In this document: positions 53,801-62,611 of the stretch, piece by piece
How the letters are laid out: each line of letters starts with the position of its first letter
Position numbering within the stretch: the stretch's first letter is position 1
Assembly (NCBI GenBank): GCA_944739405.2
Contig: OX123205.2
Coordinates: forward strand, 40,754,475 to 40,818,474
Direction: 5' to 3'
DNA from: Euclidia mi
Lineage: Eukaryota; Arthropoda; Insecta; Lepidoptera; Erebidae
DNA length: 64,000 nt
Program-made: the position numbers and the translations under genes
The notes under the pieces: generated by a model
Told to the model about the DNA's origin: nothing
Database searches by the model: none
Seen by the model: the letters and a program-made list of their open reading frames with translations, nothing else

Positions 53801-56800
53801 TCGGAAATTCGTCGATCAGATTGGGGACATCTTAAAAAATGACAAGGTCCAAAGCACCCGGAACCGGCGAGCATGTATGAACAGAGTAATGAACGTAGAG
53901 GAAGCGCGTGATGTTTGTAAGGATAGATGCAAGTGGCAATCCGTTGTCTCAGATTACCCCGACAGGAAAAAGGCGTGAGTATATGTATGTATGTATGTAA
54001 ATGAGAAAGAATGTCTTGGGTAAAATGGAAATCTCTGCTGTATTTGGCATCTACCTCTTTCAACAATATCTTATTAGTGAAGAGATGAGAATCGTCAAGT
54101 AAAGGTAATTTATTTATTATTTATAAATTAATAATTTTTATTATGAATATACGACGAAACGACGAACGTATGAAATAACTAATACGTAAACAATCTAAAA
54201 TTCGATGTTCCTTCAATTCTATTTTTTTGAGCATAAAATTTTAAAGGTGAAATGTTTTGTTATTCTTTAGTAACCTTTTAATGAAGGCGTTTTACTTTAT
54301 GATACAGTTATAATATCAGTGAAAGAAATATAAAACGAGTTACTTTTTAAGAAATTTTCAACCGGCGGTGAACGAAATTGATTTTCATTTAACCAAATAA
54401 TTTCTTTTTTACCCCGGAATTTTGACTTGATTTTTTTAGCTAGTCACCATTTTCCCTATCTTTTGAAGAATATGTTTTTATAAGATCTACTTACATATGA
54501 CATTTAAGTAATATCCTATAGAAGAGTATTCCGTATCCAACCAGGTTGCTCTGCAGCGGTACCAGCCAGCGTGGGATCCTCGCAATGCAGCCCAGCGCAA
54601 TGTGGCTGAACCTCGAGCCGCTTCGTCACCGCCTTCCAATGGCGGAGGAGAGCTGTAAAGAAAGAAGATGGTGAAGCAACTCCTATGACTTCGTAGCTAC
54701 CGGCTAGCAAGATGGGGACAAAGTCATAAATTTAAGGCTACAAGGATCAAATATTTCAACATTGCTTGACATCTTGATGACCCGGGGAAGTAGCAGCCGT
54801 GTAACCGTCTGCAGCGCCGAAGGTCGCGTGTTCGATTCCCGCTCAAGAAAACCTCTGTGTGCGCGAACATGGATGTTTGTCTTGGCTGGATATTTCTATG
54901 TATAGTAACTGAGTATTTAAAAGAAAAATGTATTCATTGTCTAGTTTTTAGAATTTGTCTTTAGCCCTCAATAAAAAACAAGCCTTGCTTACTACCAAAT
55001 ATTATAGAGACATGAATCATTACAGGTTAATGATAACAGAAAACTTTATACAGCAAAAAATTCAATACACAAAAAGACTACAATACTAAGCATTATCATT
55101 ATAGAAATATACAGAAGCCAGTTTCGAACGAACTTTTTTACCCCAAACACGTGTTCCCGTTTGTTCAACCTTCGTAACCTAGAGCCTAATTTGTAAATAC
55201 CTTTGAAACTATTGTTCAAACAATGCTTGTTTTATATCGTTTGCTTAGTGAACCGCCCTGTACAACTTACTAATAGATAGAATAGACGGTGAAGTGTGTA
55301 CTAGCTTAGTTTATTGTCGGATGCTTGAATGTGTAGTTTTGGGAGTTTCATTTGTTTGACTTTTGGGATGTTTCGTGGTTTATTTTTGCATTATTTATGT
55401 TAGTTTTATTTGGGTTGTGGTAGAAAATAAGTTAATTATACTAAGTAATTTCCAAATATTTAAAATCGAATAATTACGTAACTAAGACTAATTAGGTAAT
55501 TGATTGACCATCCGATGACGTAGCGGGAGTGTAAGCGACAGCTTCGCCGATGATCACGGGTTCCATTCTCGCTCAAATTAAAAAAGCCTTGCTTAGTTTT
55601 GGACTAGATGGTGTAGGGGCATATGGTAGAGTATTTAATTATTCGAATGCTGTACTCTACACCATTATATGGATCGAGTTTGGGGCAAACAGAAGAGGTG
55701 TGTAATACTCGCCCTAAAGATGTTTGGAGCTTACTCTCTAAACCAACACTATGTCTTCGGCCGCAGCAGCAGAGTCTGTCTCTTCTGGTTGATACAGATA
55801 CGTACTTAACCATGATACAGCCGGAATAGATAGATAGATAGATAATTGCTTTATTGTGCAAATGTTGGTACAAATTCGGTGTAAGTAAATAACTTAATTA
55901 ATGGTACATATCAAAAATGTACCCGCCATTTATTTTTTTTATTTTTTTATAATAATAGGCGGCAAACGAGTAGACGGATCGCCTGATGGTAAGCAATTAC
56001 CGCCGCTCATGGACACAAGCAACACCAAAAGCGTCACCAGTGCGTTGCTGCCCCTTGGGGTTGGGAAAAGGGATGGGATGAGGAGTAGGATGAGAGAAAG
56101 GAATAGGGAATAGGACCTCCGGCACTCTCACTCACCGAACGAAACGCAACAGTTTAGGTACTGTTACTTTACGTCGATTTTCTATGAGAGGGTAGTACTT
56201 CTCCGGTCGAGCTGGCCCATTCATGCTGAAATCAGCAAGGCCCTACTACCGTGAGCATTTACTAACAGTCTCCGTCATTTCATCCAAAACACTTTGAGTG
56301 GGGACAGCGCCATGCCCGCGGGGACCACGTGGATACGTCTGCCTTCTCGCCCACATCAAAATCATCATCATCAGACCACCATAGTCCACTGCTGGATATA
56401 GGCCTCTCCAATGACACGCTAGTAAGCCCGATATTCAGCTTTTCGTGACTAGCCGCTGCCAGCCACCTTGCGTATATCGTCACATTCGTCACTCCACCTA
56501 GCCGGAGAGTTACACTACGTTTGCCACAGCGCGGTCTGCACTCTAGAACATGACTACTCTAACACATCTACATGATTCTGCCATAAATGTGAACAGCCCA
56601 TTGCCACTTCGGTTTGCTAATTCTTTGAGCTATGCAGATAGCCGAGTGGAGAGACCGACAGACTGCTCCGCAGAGGGTCTCGGGTTAGAAACCATCACTG
56701 ACTTTCCGCAGTTAAGTGCGTATTAAATTGTTAATTATCGCTTGCTTATCGGTGAACGAAAACATTGTGAGGAAACCTGCATGTCTGAAAGTTGTCCATA

Positions 56801-57456
56801 ATATTCTCGCAAGACATGTGAAGTCTGCCAACCCACAGTTGGCCAGAGTGGTGGTCTATGGCCGGTGCCCAGTAGTGGGACAGTATATACACAGGGCTGA
56901 TGATGATGATATCGAGTACCTTGGTTCTCTGTCGGATCACTTCATTACGAATTTGATCCTTCAGAGAAACTCCCAGAAGAGCCCTCTCCATAGCCCACTG
57001 AGCGACTTTAAATTCATTTCAAAATAGAGGAACAAACCCTTCTCAGAAACATCCGGAGTTTTGGTAATGTACAAGTAATCTGTATATATAAAATCTTTGC
57101 GTTACTGACTGACTGACATACAAGCTACAGCCAAAACTACTGGGCGCAGCAAGCTAAAATGTGGCATGTATGTTCCTTGGGGACCGTAGGGGTGCACTAA
57201 GAAGGGATTTCCCGAAATACCTACGGGATCGGTCAAACCAGATAAATTTAAAAAAATGTGCAGACGTAGCTGCTCGCGTCCTCTTATTCAATATAATGTG
57301 GTAGATAGACTAACCTGGTAGGATTAGCGTCATCCCTGAGCCACCAGGCTCTTGCTGGAGGGTTGGCGTCGACGTCACATCGCAGTGCAGCCGCTCCGCC
57401 AGCTGATAAGGAGACTCCAAAACCAGGCCAGCGGGATATCACGAAGGATGGGGGAT
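44705..57456 (-). CDS. Immunoglobulin-superfamily cell-surface protein, 3' part (7 exons, 331 residues)
   Basis: The seven exons 57,456-57,315, 54,652-54,495, 53,555-53,439, 48,743-48,654, 47,901-47,791, 45,839-45,643 and 44,884-44,705 join in frame, with GT/AG borders throughout and matching phases (1, 2, 1, 1, 1, 1, 0). The product has three Ig domains: Cys27-Trp38-Cys81, Cys137-Trp145-Cys184 and Cys227-Trp238-Cys275. An acidic Glu/Pro/Thr hinge lies at 105-121, an N-glycosylation site (NSS) at 152, and a tail with LLLLLMYLIAQR before the stop. The tail suggests GPI anchoring, without a cytoplasmic domain. Known relatives are insect adhesion or recognition proteins, but I cannot assign an orthologue. 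The first exon here is entered in phase 1, so at least one upstream exon is missing. Confidence 0.85.
45133..45392 (-). mobile_element. Composite SINE in the Ig gene intron (B-type head, A-type tail)
   Basis: On the minus strand: head GCGATAGCCCAGTGGTGTAC and GTCTCGGGTTCGGTCACCAG, then TGACTTTTCGAAGTTATGTG, as in SINE-B. From GTGCCCGGTAGATGGCAATA on, it is the A-type body and tail (CCCCTTGGGGGATAAAGACG). It shares the GTAGATGGC and ACATTGGGACCGAAAC variants with the block at 38.7 kb. Confidence 0.8.
45643..45839 (-). CDS. Ig gene exon: Ig3, most of the domain
   Basis: ATTTCTCTTAG precedes and GTAAGA follows. WRLECGACGRGVRVLWVRG holds Cys227 and Trp238. A Gly/Ala/Pro-rich insert (AGAGGALPAALAPDLP) follows, then HCWRAVLHVAEPDE. 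There are extra Cys residues at 230 and 260, unusual for a simple Ig domain. The exon is strikingly GC-rich compared with its introns. Confidence 0.82.
46451..46530. repeat. Perfect 38-bp hairpin with 4-nt loop
   Basis: The arms 46,451-46,488 (AAAATAGGCGAAAATTGTTT and onward, ending GATGTTAGGG) and 46,493-46,530 are exact reverse complements around AAAC. It lies in the 1.95-kb intron of the Ig gene. Confidence 0.95.
46929..47175 (-). mobile_element. SINE-A copy in the Ig gene intron
   Basis: Tail CCTCTTCGGGGATATAGGAG, body CAGTAGCAGCACGGAGTCTG and head with GGGTTTGATCCCCGGATCGG. The head variant (GTTGGTCTCGCGACATAAAT) matches the copy at 0.8 kb better than those at 6.9 and 16.3 kb, so two subfamilies are present. 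Confidence 0.8.
47791..47901 (-). CDS. Ig gene exon: Ig2, end
   Basis: TTTTTCGTAG precedes and GTAAGT follows. IKDALYQEGGEYRCVGARGP carries strand F with Cys184. LRELKRVTLKVT is strand G. Phase 1 on both sides. Confidence 0.87.
48205..48590 (+). mobile_element. SINE with B-type head and a different body
   Basis: Head GCAATAGCAGAGTGGAGATA and CGGGTTCGAATCCACGGCGC, then TGACTTTTCGGAGTTATGTG as in SINE-B. The body instead reads CTCGGAGAGCACGTTAAGCA, CGGTCCCGGTTATCCTGAAG and TATCCCTTCGGGTTGCGGAG, and ends in GAGGATGATGATGAG. It lies in the Ig intron between the exons at 47.8 and 48.7 kb? No: it is upstream of the 47.9-kb acceptor, within the 752-bp intron. Confidence 0.75.
48654..48743 (-). CDS. 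Ig gene exon: Ig2, middle
   Basis: TTTGTACAG precedes and GTAAGT follows. It encodes SVGCWWRRVVGNSSESWAPA and GSHHAHGVL, with the core Trp145 and an NSS glycosylation site. It is phase 1 on both sides. The intron upstream is the longest (4.7 kb) and is full of transposon fragments. Confidence 0.8.
   Translation of the reverse strand, partial: EVWVVGGEEWWETRASLGRRLAPIMLMVS
48806..48985 (+). repeat. Decayed SINE-C copy
   Basis: GCGGGCTTGGAATCGAAGCC is a damaged B box. TTTTGTGTGATTCACAATTT, CACACAGGATTTATTACTAT and TGCGGGAGTTGTATTTATCG follow as in the copy at 26.5 kb. Confidence 0.6.
49136..49768 (-). pseudogene. LINE reverse transcriptase C-terminal part, after a frameshift
   Basis: ERVSEIRDLGITLDTCLTFN, HISLICKQGLKALGFVMRQS and VRSILEYNSIIWDPHEEKYI are the post-catalytic region of the same element, shifted in frame relative to the upstream piece. 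Confidence 0.88.
49738..50665 (-). pseudogene. LINE reverse transcriptase fragment
   Basis: About 300 residues with RARSSIGPDGLPAYI-like thumb entry, NYRPIAVLSALGKVFE, HGFRRGKSITTN, VTYFDFRKALDRV, GVSQGSVLGPTLFLIMVND and the catalytic FADD (LMFADDLKLF). In-frame codons continue upstream of 50,637 (SVSKSDLLHAV). It loses frame near 49,760 after TVTFTRSRSPLTYII. Confidence 0.9.
50668..51165. other. No recognisable feature (Ig intron)
   Basis: AT-rich intronic sequence. Confidence 0.5.
51170..51372 (+). mobile_element. SINE-A copy, partial
   Basis: Body AGCAGCAATAGGCTCGCCAC and CTATTACGTGGGATCAAAAC, tail CTACCCCTTCGGGGAAACAG, then GCGTGAGTCTATGTATGTAT with a (GTAT)n end. The head is degraded (TGCACCTGCCGATCAACGGA). 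It is the clearest example of the complete tail. Confidence 0.78.
51520..51606 (-). repeat. tRNA-like SINE head
   Basis: The minus strand has GGTGGAGTGGCTTAAGCGGT as A box and AGTCGGTTCGATTCGTTGTG as B box, about 45 bp apart. The acceptor stem does not close, so it is a SINE relic and not a tRNA gene. Confidence 0.5.
51966..52127. mobile_element. Foldback MITE 1 in the Ig gene intron
   Basis: Almost the whole 160 bp folds on itself. TTCTCACTAGTTCTACCAGC at the left matches the complement of GCTGGTGTAACTAGTGGGAA at the right, and the inner GAGACTTTTTTTTTCTTAGT matches the complement of CTACTGAAAAAAAAAGTCTC. No coding capacity. Confidence 0.8.
52342..52573. mobile_element. Foldback MITE 2 in the Ig gene intron
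   Basis: Arms of about 105 bp: GCTAACATTGTCAAAAGTAT and TATGTGTTTCCGGAACTAGA on the left pair with the complements of ATACTTTTGACAACGTTAGC and TCTACTTCCGGAAACACATT on the right, around a short centre near 52,455. It is unrelated in sequence to the foldback element 215 bp away. Confidence 0.85.
52584..53345 (-). pseudogene. 5'-truncated LINE, same family as the one at window start
   Basis: The tail (GATA)n at 52,584-52,605 (plus strand) and 3' UTR motif CATCCTAAGGTTGCCTGGAA (minus) match the element at 1-1,455. Coding at 52,927-53,265 reads LKWLPIRLRRNTHILTLLYN and AVRLWNALPLDIRRAKSLSI, closely similar to the first copy. The intact Trp here shows that the first copy's TGA is a mutation. Confidence 0.88.
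53439..53555 (-). CDS. Ig gene exon: acidic hinge and start of Ig2
   Basis: It encodes APEENTETATEAEPEPEEPD, an acidic linker, then KVEVPLGGNVQLHCPK with Cys137. The acceptor is CAGCAG, so two sites 3 bp apart are possible; using the second removes the Ala at residue 102. GTAAGA follows. Confidence 0.87.
53700..53998 (+). pseudogene. RTE-like LINE C-terminal end in the Ig gene intron
   Basis: The plus strand reads MWPERSLGRAGPSNAWQIYE, VGRGRPRRKFVDQIGDILKN and VEEARDVCKDRCKW, then VVSDYPDRKKA and TGA, followed by GTATATGTATGTATGTATGT. It is homologous to the minus-strand copies at 18.9 and 23.1 kb. Only the C-terminal 90 or so codons remain. Confidence 0.85.
53999..54494. other. No recognisable feature (Ig intron)
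   Basis: AT-rich intronic sequence. Confidence 0.5.
54495..54652 (-). CDS. Ig gene exon: Ig1, second half
   Basis: TTCTTTACAG precedes and GTAAGT follows. HAGWYRCRATW is the hallmark D/A-G-x-Y-x-C strand F with Cys81, followed by YSSIGYYLNV as strand G. It is rich in small residues around GGDEAARGSATLRW. Confidence 0.87.
54777..54995 (+). mobile_element. SINE-D copy in the Ig gene intron
   Basis: GTCGCGTGTTCGATTCCCGC is the B box. GTGCGCGAACATGGATGTTT and CTTGGCTGGATATTTCTATG follow as in the copy at 20.3 kb. The A-box side (CCCGGGGAAGTAGCAGCCGT) is diverged. Confidence 0.75.
54996..55504. other. No recognisable feature (Ig intron)
   Basis: AT-rich intronic sequence with no frame of note. 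Confidence 0.5.
55505..55640 (+). mobile_element. SINE-D copy, internally deleted
   Basis: The head has GACGTAGCGGGAGTGTAAGC and ATCACGGGTTCCATTCTCGC. The middle with the CATGGATGTTT motif is missing, and it jumps to CTTGCTTAGTTTTGGACTAG and TGGTAGAGTATTT. Confidence 0.7.
55826..55905 (-). repeat. LINE 3' tail with (GATA)n
   Basis: ATAGATAGATAGATAGATAA followed by TTGCTTTATTGTGCAAATGT has the same layout as the LINE tail at 52.6 kb. Only the very end of an element is present, as in extreme 5' truncation. Confidence 0.5.
55950..56260 (+). mobile_element. SINE-E repeat copy 3, in the Ig gene intron
   Basis: AATAGGCGGCAAACGAGTAG, CGCCTGATGGTAAGCAATTA, AGCAACACCAAAAGCGTCAC, CGGCACTCTCACTCACCGAA and AGAGGGTAGTACTTCTCCGG appear in the same order as in the copy at 26.0 kb. 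It ends at AGCAAGGCCCTACTACCG. Confidence 0.8.
56358..56520. repeat. Dispersed repeat fragment (RTE-like)
   Basis: ATCATCATCAGACCACCATA, CCACTGCTGGATATAGGCCT and GCTGCCAGCCACCTTGCGTA are typical of an abundant moth LINE-derived repeat. It begins with a (CAT)n tail on this strand. Confidence 0.5.
56636..56914 (+). mobile_element. SINE-B copy in the Ig gene intron
   Basis: GATAGCCGAGTGGAGAGACC head, damaged B box (GGTCTCGGGTTAGAAACCAT), body TATCGCTTGCTTATCGGTGA and GACATGTGAAGTCTGCCAAC, and end GGGCTGATGATGATG. Very close to the copy at 36.3 kb, with short deletions. Confidence 0.85.
57075..57305 (+). repeat. Dispersed repeat of possible Helitron origin
   Basis: CTGTATATATAAAATCTTTG, GGGCGCAGCAAGCTAAAATG and CAGACGTAGCTGCTCGCGTC resemble an abundant moth repeat. 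It ends just downstream (minus strand) of the first visible Ig exon. Confidence 0.4.
57315..57456 (-). CDS. Ig gene exon (first in window): Ig1, first half
   Basis: TTTTGTACAG precedes and GTTAGT follows. It encodes PPSFVISRWPGFGVSLSAGG and then ALRCDVDANPPARAWWLRDD, with the first Cys (27) and the core Trp of an Ig domain. Two bases complete a codon from an unseen upstream exon. It ends in phase 2. Confidence 0.85.
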
Positions 57457-58687
57457 CTGTACAAAATAGTCACAGGTTACAAGAAAGTATTCGATATCAC
57501 AAAAATTTAGAATCATAATATAATTTGTAAAGTCATTCATAAGCGTCACATTGTTACGTAAGTGAATAAACGACCTTGACTGTTCTTAATATTAAACAAA
57601 TAAATGTAGAATACTGTAATAAACATTTTGTGAATTTGACGTTCATACGCGTCACATTGTTACCTAAATGAATAACGATCCTGAATTTGACTTCAAATCT
57701 ACTTGACTGTTACCCTTCTTAGAGGGACGAATTCGGAAGGTAATAAAGTCAGTCCTTTGGATAGTCATCTCAAGTCCGTTAACTTTTGAAAATTCGTCTC
57801 TTGTAGTCGTCAGTTAAATAAATACCCGATTCGTATGATTATGGTGATAATTATGTATTAGTAAACCGTCACTTTACTTTTGCGGTCTCGTATTCCACTA
57901 GTATCCACAAGAAATATTATAATAGGCCTTTTTTAAGTTGCACGTCAACAGAATTCTAGCAAAAAAAATTAAGCTTTGAAATGTAAACGGAGAGGTATAT
58001 CCAGTACCTAAAAACCATGCTTGTTCAATATACTACGAGATAATAATCACTTTAATTATTGTAAGAGCATATGGATGCCATTATTCAGAATCAAAATTAC
58101 TGCAGGAGTCACTAATAATGTTTAATTCGCCTCAATATTCGTTTCAATAACTTCTGAATTGTTCATAGAAATCCATTTTTTTACTGTCCAAAAATCAGAC
58201 CATTTTATACAGAGTTCAATTATAACTCTGAAGCTTTATTTGATTACACACCCAAAGTTTATATTAGATTTAGTAGGGACGTTTACAGACGTAGGCATGA
58301 GGGTATGCCTGCAATAATCACACATTCAAATATTTGCAGAGCGCTAACTTTCACAATCAGTAACACATATACGATAGTCGAACACGCTACTGACTATCGA
58401 ACAAACTGATATTGAATACATTAGGGGCTTGGTAGACGGGCAACTTATCGTTGCGATTGATGGTGGCGCAACTGTTGGTAAGCGATGACTCTACTTCATC
58501 TTGCAACTTATATAAACAAACCGTCAAACAAATCTACGAGTAAATAAAGGGCAGAGGCTTTTGTGTTGAAACCCACGACGCGTACCGCAGAATTATTGAA
58601 GTTATATTTGAAACATCATGAGAAAGTTTTACGTCTAAGATATCTTCTTAATGTTTTTATTTTTTTATTATTTTTCTAAAAGACAAC
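57457..58687. other. No recognisable gene; intron upstream of the first visible Ig exon
   Basis: 57,530-57,700 contains a short imperfect repetition (TCATAAGCGTCACATTGTTACGTAA-like, seen twice about 110 bp apart). 58,550-58,640 is a decayed SINE-B-like piece. I found no Ig-like exon ending in phase 1. Confidence 0.4.
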
Positions 58688-58897
58688 GCCCACACTAGGA
58701 AAAAATCCTGTGTCGCGGGGGACTTTACAAACATACAACTAACGGACACAATGAACACCCAGACTCGAAACAACAATTTATGAATCACACAAAGTGTTGC
58801 CTAGTGTGGGGATCGAACCCACAACACCCGGCGCAGTGTCAAGCGGCGAGGCGGGCGGCCGCTTAAACTACTACGCCAAGTGTGCAGTCAAGTCAAG
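58688..58897 (-). mobile_element. SINE-C copy
   Basis: The minus strand has GTAGTTTAAGCGGCCGCCCG as A box and GTGGGTTCGATCCCCACACT as B box, then ACTTTGTGTGATTCATAAAT, CCCCGCGACACAGGATTTTT and the end. It matches the plus-strand copy at 26.5 kb. Confidence 0.85.
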
Positions 58898-59489
58898 TTT
58901 TGAAAGGCATATGATTCTGCCAACCTGTAATTGATCAGCGTGGTAAATCATGCCACCATAACCCACTCATAGTAAGAAATGACCCGCTTCCAACAGTATT
59001 ATAATTTATATATAAGACCGTTTGTGAAGAGTGCGGTCGAATACTAGGTGACTTAGGAGACTTAGGATGTAGGTAAAACTGCTATGACAATAATTAAGCT
59101 TGTGCAAAGGTTATTTAGAAATTAGTATTGAAATTAGGTTGCAGAAGCATGCCTCACCAATTTGCAGCCCGTCTGCCTACCCCTACGATCTGCACATAGT
59201 TACAGAGGTGCGGCCTGTTCGCGTAGTAAGTAAACATGTGACTTGTGTCATTTTGTCGTGTTGATGCGAGAGGCTACATGTTTGCCAACATGTTTGTATA
59301 AGCATGTTTACCCTTGTATTACACGGTAAACATACAAATAACGAATTTAAAAGCATCATGCTTATGTATTCTCGACGGATTAGAGAGAAATATAATTTGG
59401 ATTTATATCCTGACACCATATTAAATTTCTTCATTTGGAGCGCTGGCACGGTGGAGATACCAACAGTATGCTTTGCATAGGGCATAAAT
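58898..59489. other. No recognisable gene
   Basis: A SINE-head-like GAGCGCTGGCACGGTGGAGA lies near 59,439. Otherwise nothing. Confidence 0.4.
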
Positions 59490-61280
59490 TATTCTTTCTT
59501 TTTAAGTTTATATAGGTTCGCGTATGACCACTATCATGCCTGATGGTAAGCACTGATGCGATCTAGGATGTAGCACGCTTACCTAGAAGATGCCTATTCA
59601 CTCGCATCTTGAAGACACCCAAATTGTACTGATCGGGAAACACAGATTCTGGCAGGAAGTTCCATTGCTTTGCAGTGTGCATGATGAACGAGGAAGCAAA
59701 ACTTTTGAACGTATGGTTGGAATAGTGGAAAGGGGATGAAGGGATTAAATCCTGCAGTGCCGCTACACACTCTCCGAAATGTATACGGTAAAATACCGAT
59801 AAAGCAGCAACTCATCGTCGGTGTTCGAGGCTTTAAAGTTTTGAGGTAACTTCTTCATTACCAATGAGCTTCCTGGCTTTTCTCTCTATTGAGTCAAGTG
59901 TCTCAAGCTGGTATTTGGCCGATCCATCTCAGAGATGAGAACAATAATCCATACAGGATCGGACTTGTACTTGGTATAGACTTAGCAGTTGTCCCGGTGT
60001 GTATCGTCTCACTTTGGCCAATATCCCAGCTTTTTTGACGCAGTTGCAGATTTCGACTCAATAAAGGAGCCAAAATTGAGGGCCGGGGTGAGTGTAATAC
60101 CAAGAAGCTCAAGGTGGTCAGCTATCGGCACAGATACATCCCGGAAAGTTGGAGACATTTTGAACGCACTACGTTTAGAAGAAAACAGACACGCCTGGGT
60201 TTTTGTTGCATTAAACTTGACCACGGCCACGGCCATGTTCAAGCGCTTAACCATATCTTCCCTAAGCTCTTCTGTTTGTGCTCGACTAGCTCGAGCATTG
60301 GATCTGTAACTCTCTACGATCGTGGTATCGTCTGCATATTCTAGAGTCCCCGGTATAAGCATATCATTGACATTCATCAGGAACAGCGTTGCAGAGAGTA
60401 CAAATCCTTGAGGAACTCGTATGTAAACAAACATTAGTATATTTACATACTTTTATATAGGAAATTTTGTTGAGAATCCAAAAATATATATATATATATA
60501 TGAGTGGGTATTCCTACAAAAACATCGAGAAATTATCGAGAGAATGCATCTGTTCCTACCCGGCTGGTTCACCCTTGCAGGCCCCTGCCAGCATGGGCGA
60601 AAATGTCAAATCAGCTGTTTGCCAGTTGAGGGGTTAATTGTCATGTGGTTGAACGTGCAGCCGTCAATAACTACTCGAATCGATCGGTCCTTCAAAAAGT
60701 CTGATATCCAAGCACTGAGTCTAGTGGGTAGACCAAAGATGGAAGCTTGCTGATAAGGCTGTCGTGCCAGATCCTATCGAATGCCTTGAAGATACCAAGA
60801 GAAACAGAATGCAAGAGGCTCTCCATGATTCTCGAAAGCTTTGCTCCATATATGCGTAGCATATGCTAGAAGGTCCCCAATGGATCGGCTTCGGCGAAAC
60901 CCGTATTGTCGATCACTGAGGAGATCACTTGCTTCTAGATATGTAAGGAGCCGGTTGTTTAGTACACGTTCCATACCCTTGCAGAGTATGGATGTGACTG
61001 AGATGGGCCCATAATTGGATGGGTCGGCTTGACTACCTTTTTTGGGCACAGGTTGCACGTTAGCTAGCTTCCACAAACTTAGTACTTTTTCAGTGCTTAA
61101 GGAAAGGCAGAATAGGCGTGTCAGTACTGGTGCAATTTCAGGTGCACAGGTTTTAAGCATTATGGCTGGAATACGATCGGGACCACTTGCTTTATTCACA
61201 TCTAGCTGTTGTAGTGTTTTCCGAACCTCCGTCTGACGAATGCATATGTCCGACATTCGAGTCCCGCAGAATTGTAGACT
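59490..61280 (-). pseudogene. Decayed Jockey-like LINE reverse transcriptase
   Basis: In order on the minus strand: EVRKTLQQLDVNKASGPDRI, NYGPISVTSILCKGMERVLN and HGF-like QYGFRRSRSIGDLL (60,774-61,256). Next is a shifted RT palm piece with SAWISDFLKDRSIRVVIDGC, then VPQGFVLSATLFLMNVNDML and YADD (LEYADDTTIV) at 60,009-60,434. The C-terminal end includes CMDYCSHL and ECVAALQDLIPSSPFHYSNH (59.5-60.0 kb). Frames are broken at least three times, and a (TA)n at 60,485 sits in a gap. It lacks the endonuclease. Confidence 0.88.
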
Positions 61281-61348
61281 TGGAGGTATTTCGCCTGCTG
61301 TGTTTAGATGATCAAATTCAAACTTACGGCATATAACACTGTCTTTTC

Positions 61349-61475
61349 AAAGTTATGTGGGTATAAATTATCCCATGCCTTAAAGAGTACGTTAAACCAT
61401 CAATCTTGGCATTCTTGGCCTATAATAAAATCTTTAATAGTCATTATGCGGAGACAGTACTTACCAAATAGAAAC
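61349..61475 (+). repeat. Decayed SINE body fragment
   Basis: TTTTCAAAGTTATGTGGGTA, TTAAAGAGTACGTTAAACCA and AGACAGTACTTACCA follow the order of the SINE at 48.2 kb. Confidence 0.45.
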
Positions 61476-62397
61476 GCTAATATTTCGTCAAAATTTAATA
61501 TCTGTCTAGAGTAGATAGCAGACCCTGGGTCTCAAGCCGAAAGTTCTGGCTACAACTGAGATATTGGTAGAACGAACAATGATGACACAATATTTTACTT
61601 AAATGACACGCACGGCGAAAGCAAATTGACACCAACCTCTAAATTTAAAAGCCTTAAGAAATATTTCATAACTTGGAAACCTTCAGACTTAGCTGCTATA
61701 CCAAAAACTCTAACAGATTCAATTAACTTAAAACGAAATTTAAATGACAAAGCATAGATATTGTCTCAATAAACAATTCTCGAGGCTCAACATTTGTACC
61801 AAAAGTTTGTCTAAACTTTCTTGTGAAGTATCTGATATTCATTTAATTTTAGTCTCGTAAAATCTAAGTTAGTTAAATCAAAGGAAACTTATTTGATAAA
61901 TAAAGACTTGCCAGTCTATTGGACAAATACATTGTTACAAATAAACCTTTAAACTTGGCAGAATATGATTTGGCTTAGTATTTAATCCTGGGTATTTTCT
62001 GCTCTTACTGATTTTAGGTCGGAACCAGGGCGATAGAAGGTACGACGAGTCAAAGCAGTTTATTCGTAACACGTTTAAGGGATTCAAACAGTACAGTTGC
62101 CGTATCCATACAGTACATAAGGTGCCGATAGCCTAGTGGTTAGATTGACGATTGTAAATAGTTGTAAAATAATTGTATTGAAATAAACATAATGTAGGGT
62201 AAGGTATTTTATTTTATTTTATTTTATTAAGGACAACAAACAGTAGTATATTAAATATTACACTTGAATGGAGTACTAAATAATAAAATTAACAAATACA
62301 CTACTCACGACGTTATCCACAGATTACTAAACAAAATACTTAGCATACTGTATAATAACATTAACACTAAACTTAAAGCTAGTAAATACAACTTTGG
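61476..62397. other. No recognisable gene
   Basis: AT-rich. (ATTTT)n occurs at 62,199-62,227. Nothing coding. Confidence 0.5.
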
Positions 62398-62438
62398 TAT
62401 AATTTTAATTCAATATTCAATATTGAATTAAAATTATA
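62398..62438. repeat. Perfect 20-bp palindrome with 1-nt centre
   Basis: TATAATTTTAATTCAATATT at 62,398-62,417 and its exact complement at 62,419-62,438 surround a C. It is pure AT-rich sequence, so chance or a local inversion during repair are possible. Confidence 0.9.
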
Positions 62439-62546
62439 TTCAATATTATGGAGAACATAAGAAGAGAAAAATAAGTAAATAATATAAATAAAATAAAATA
62501 CACCCACACACATATACATACACACATACTTATAAATACATACATA

Positions 62547-62573
62547 CGAGGGTCAAACTGAAAGTTCTTAGAA
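62547..62573 (+). repeat. Mariner terminal inverted repeat, left
   Basis: Starts CGAGGGTCAAACTGAAAGTT. Preceded by TA. Confidence 0.93.
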
Positions 62574-62611
62574 AATCAAAAACTGATTACATTAGCCAGT
62601 TATTAGTTTTA

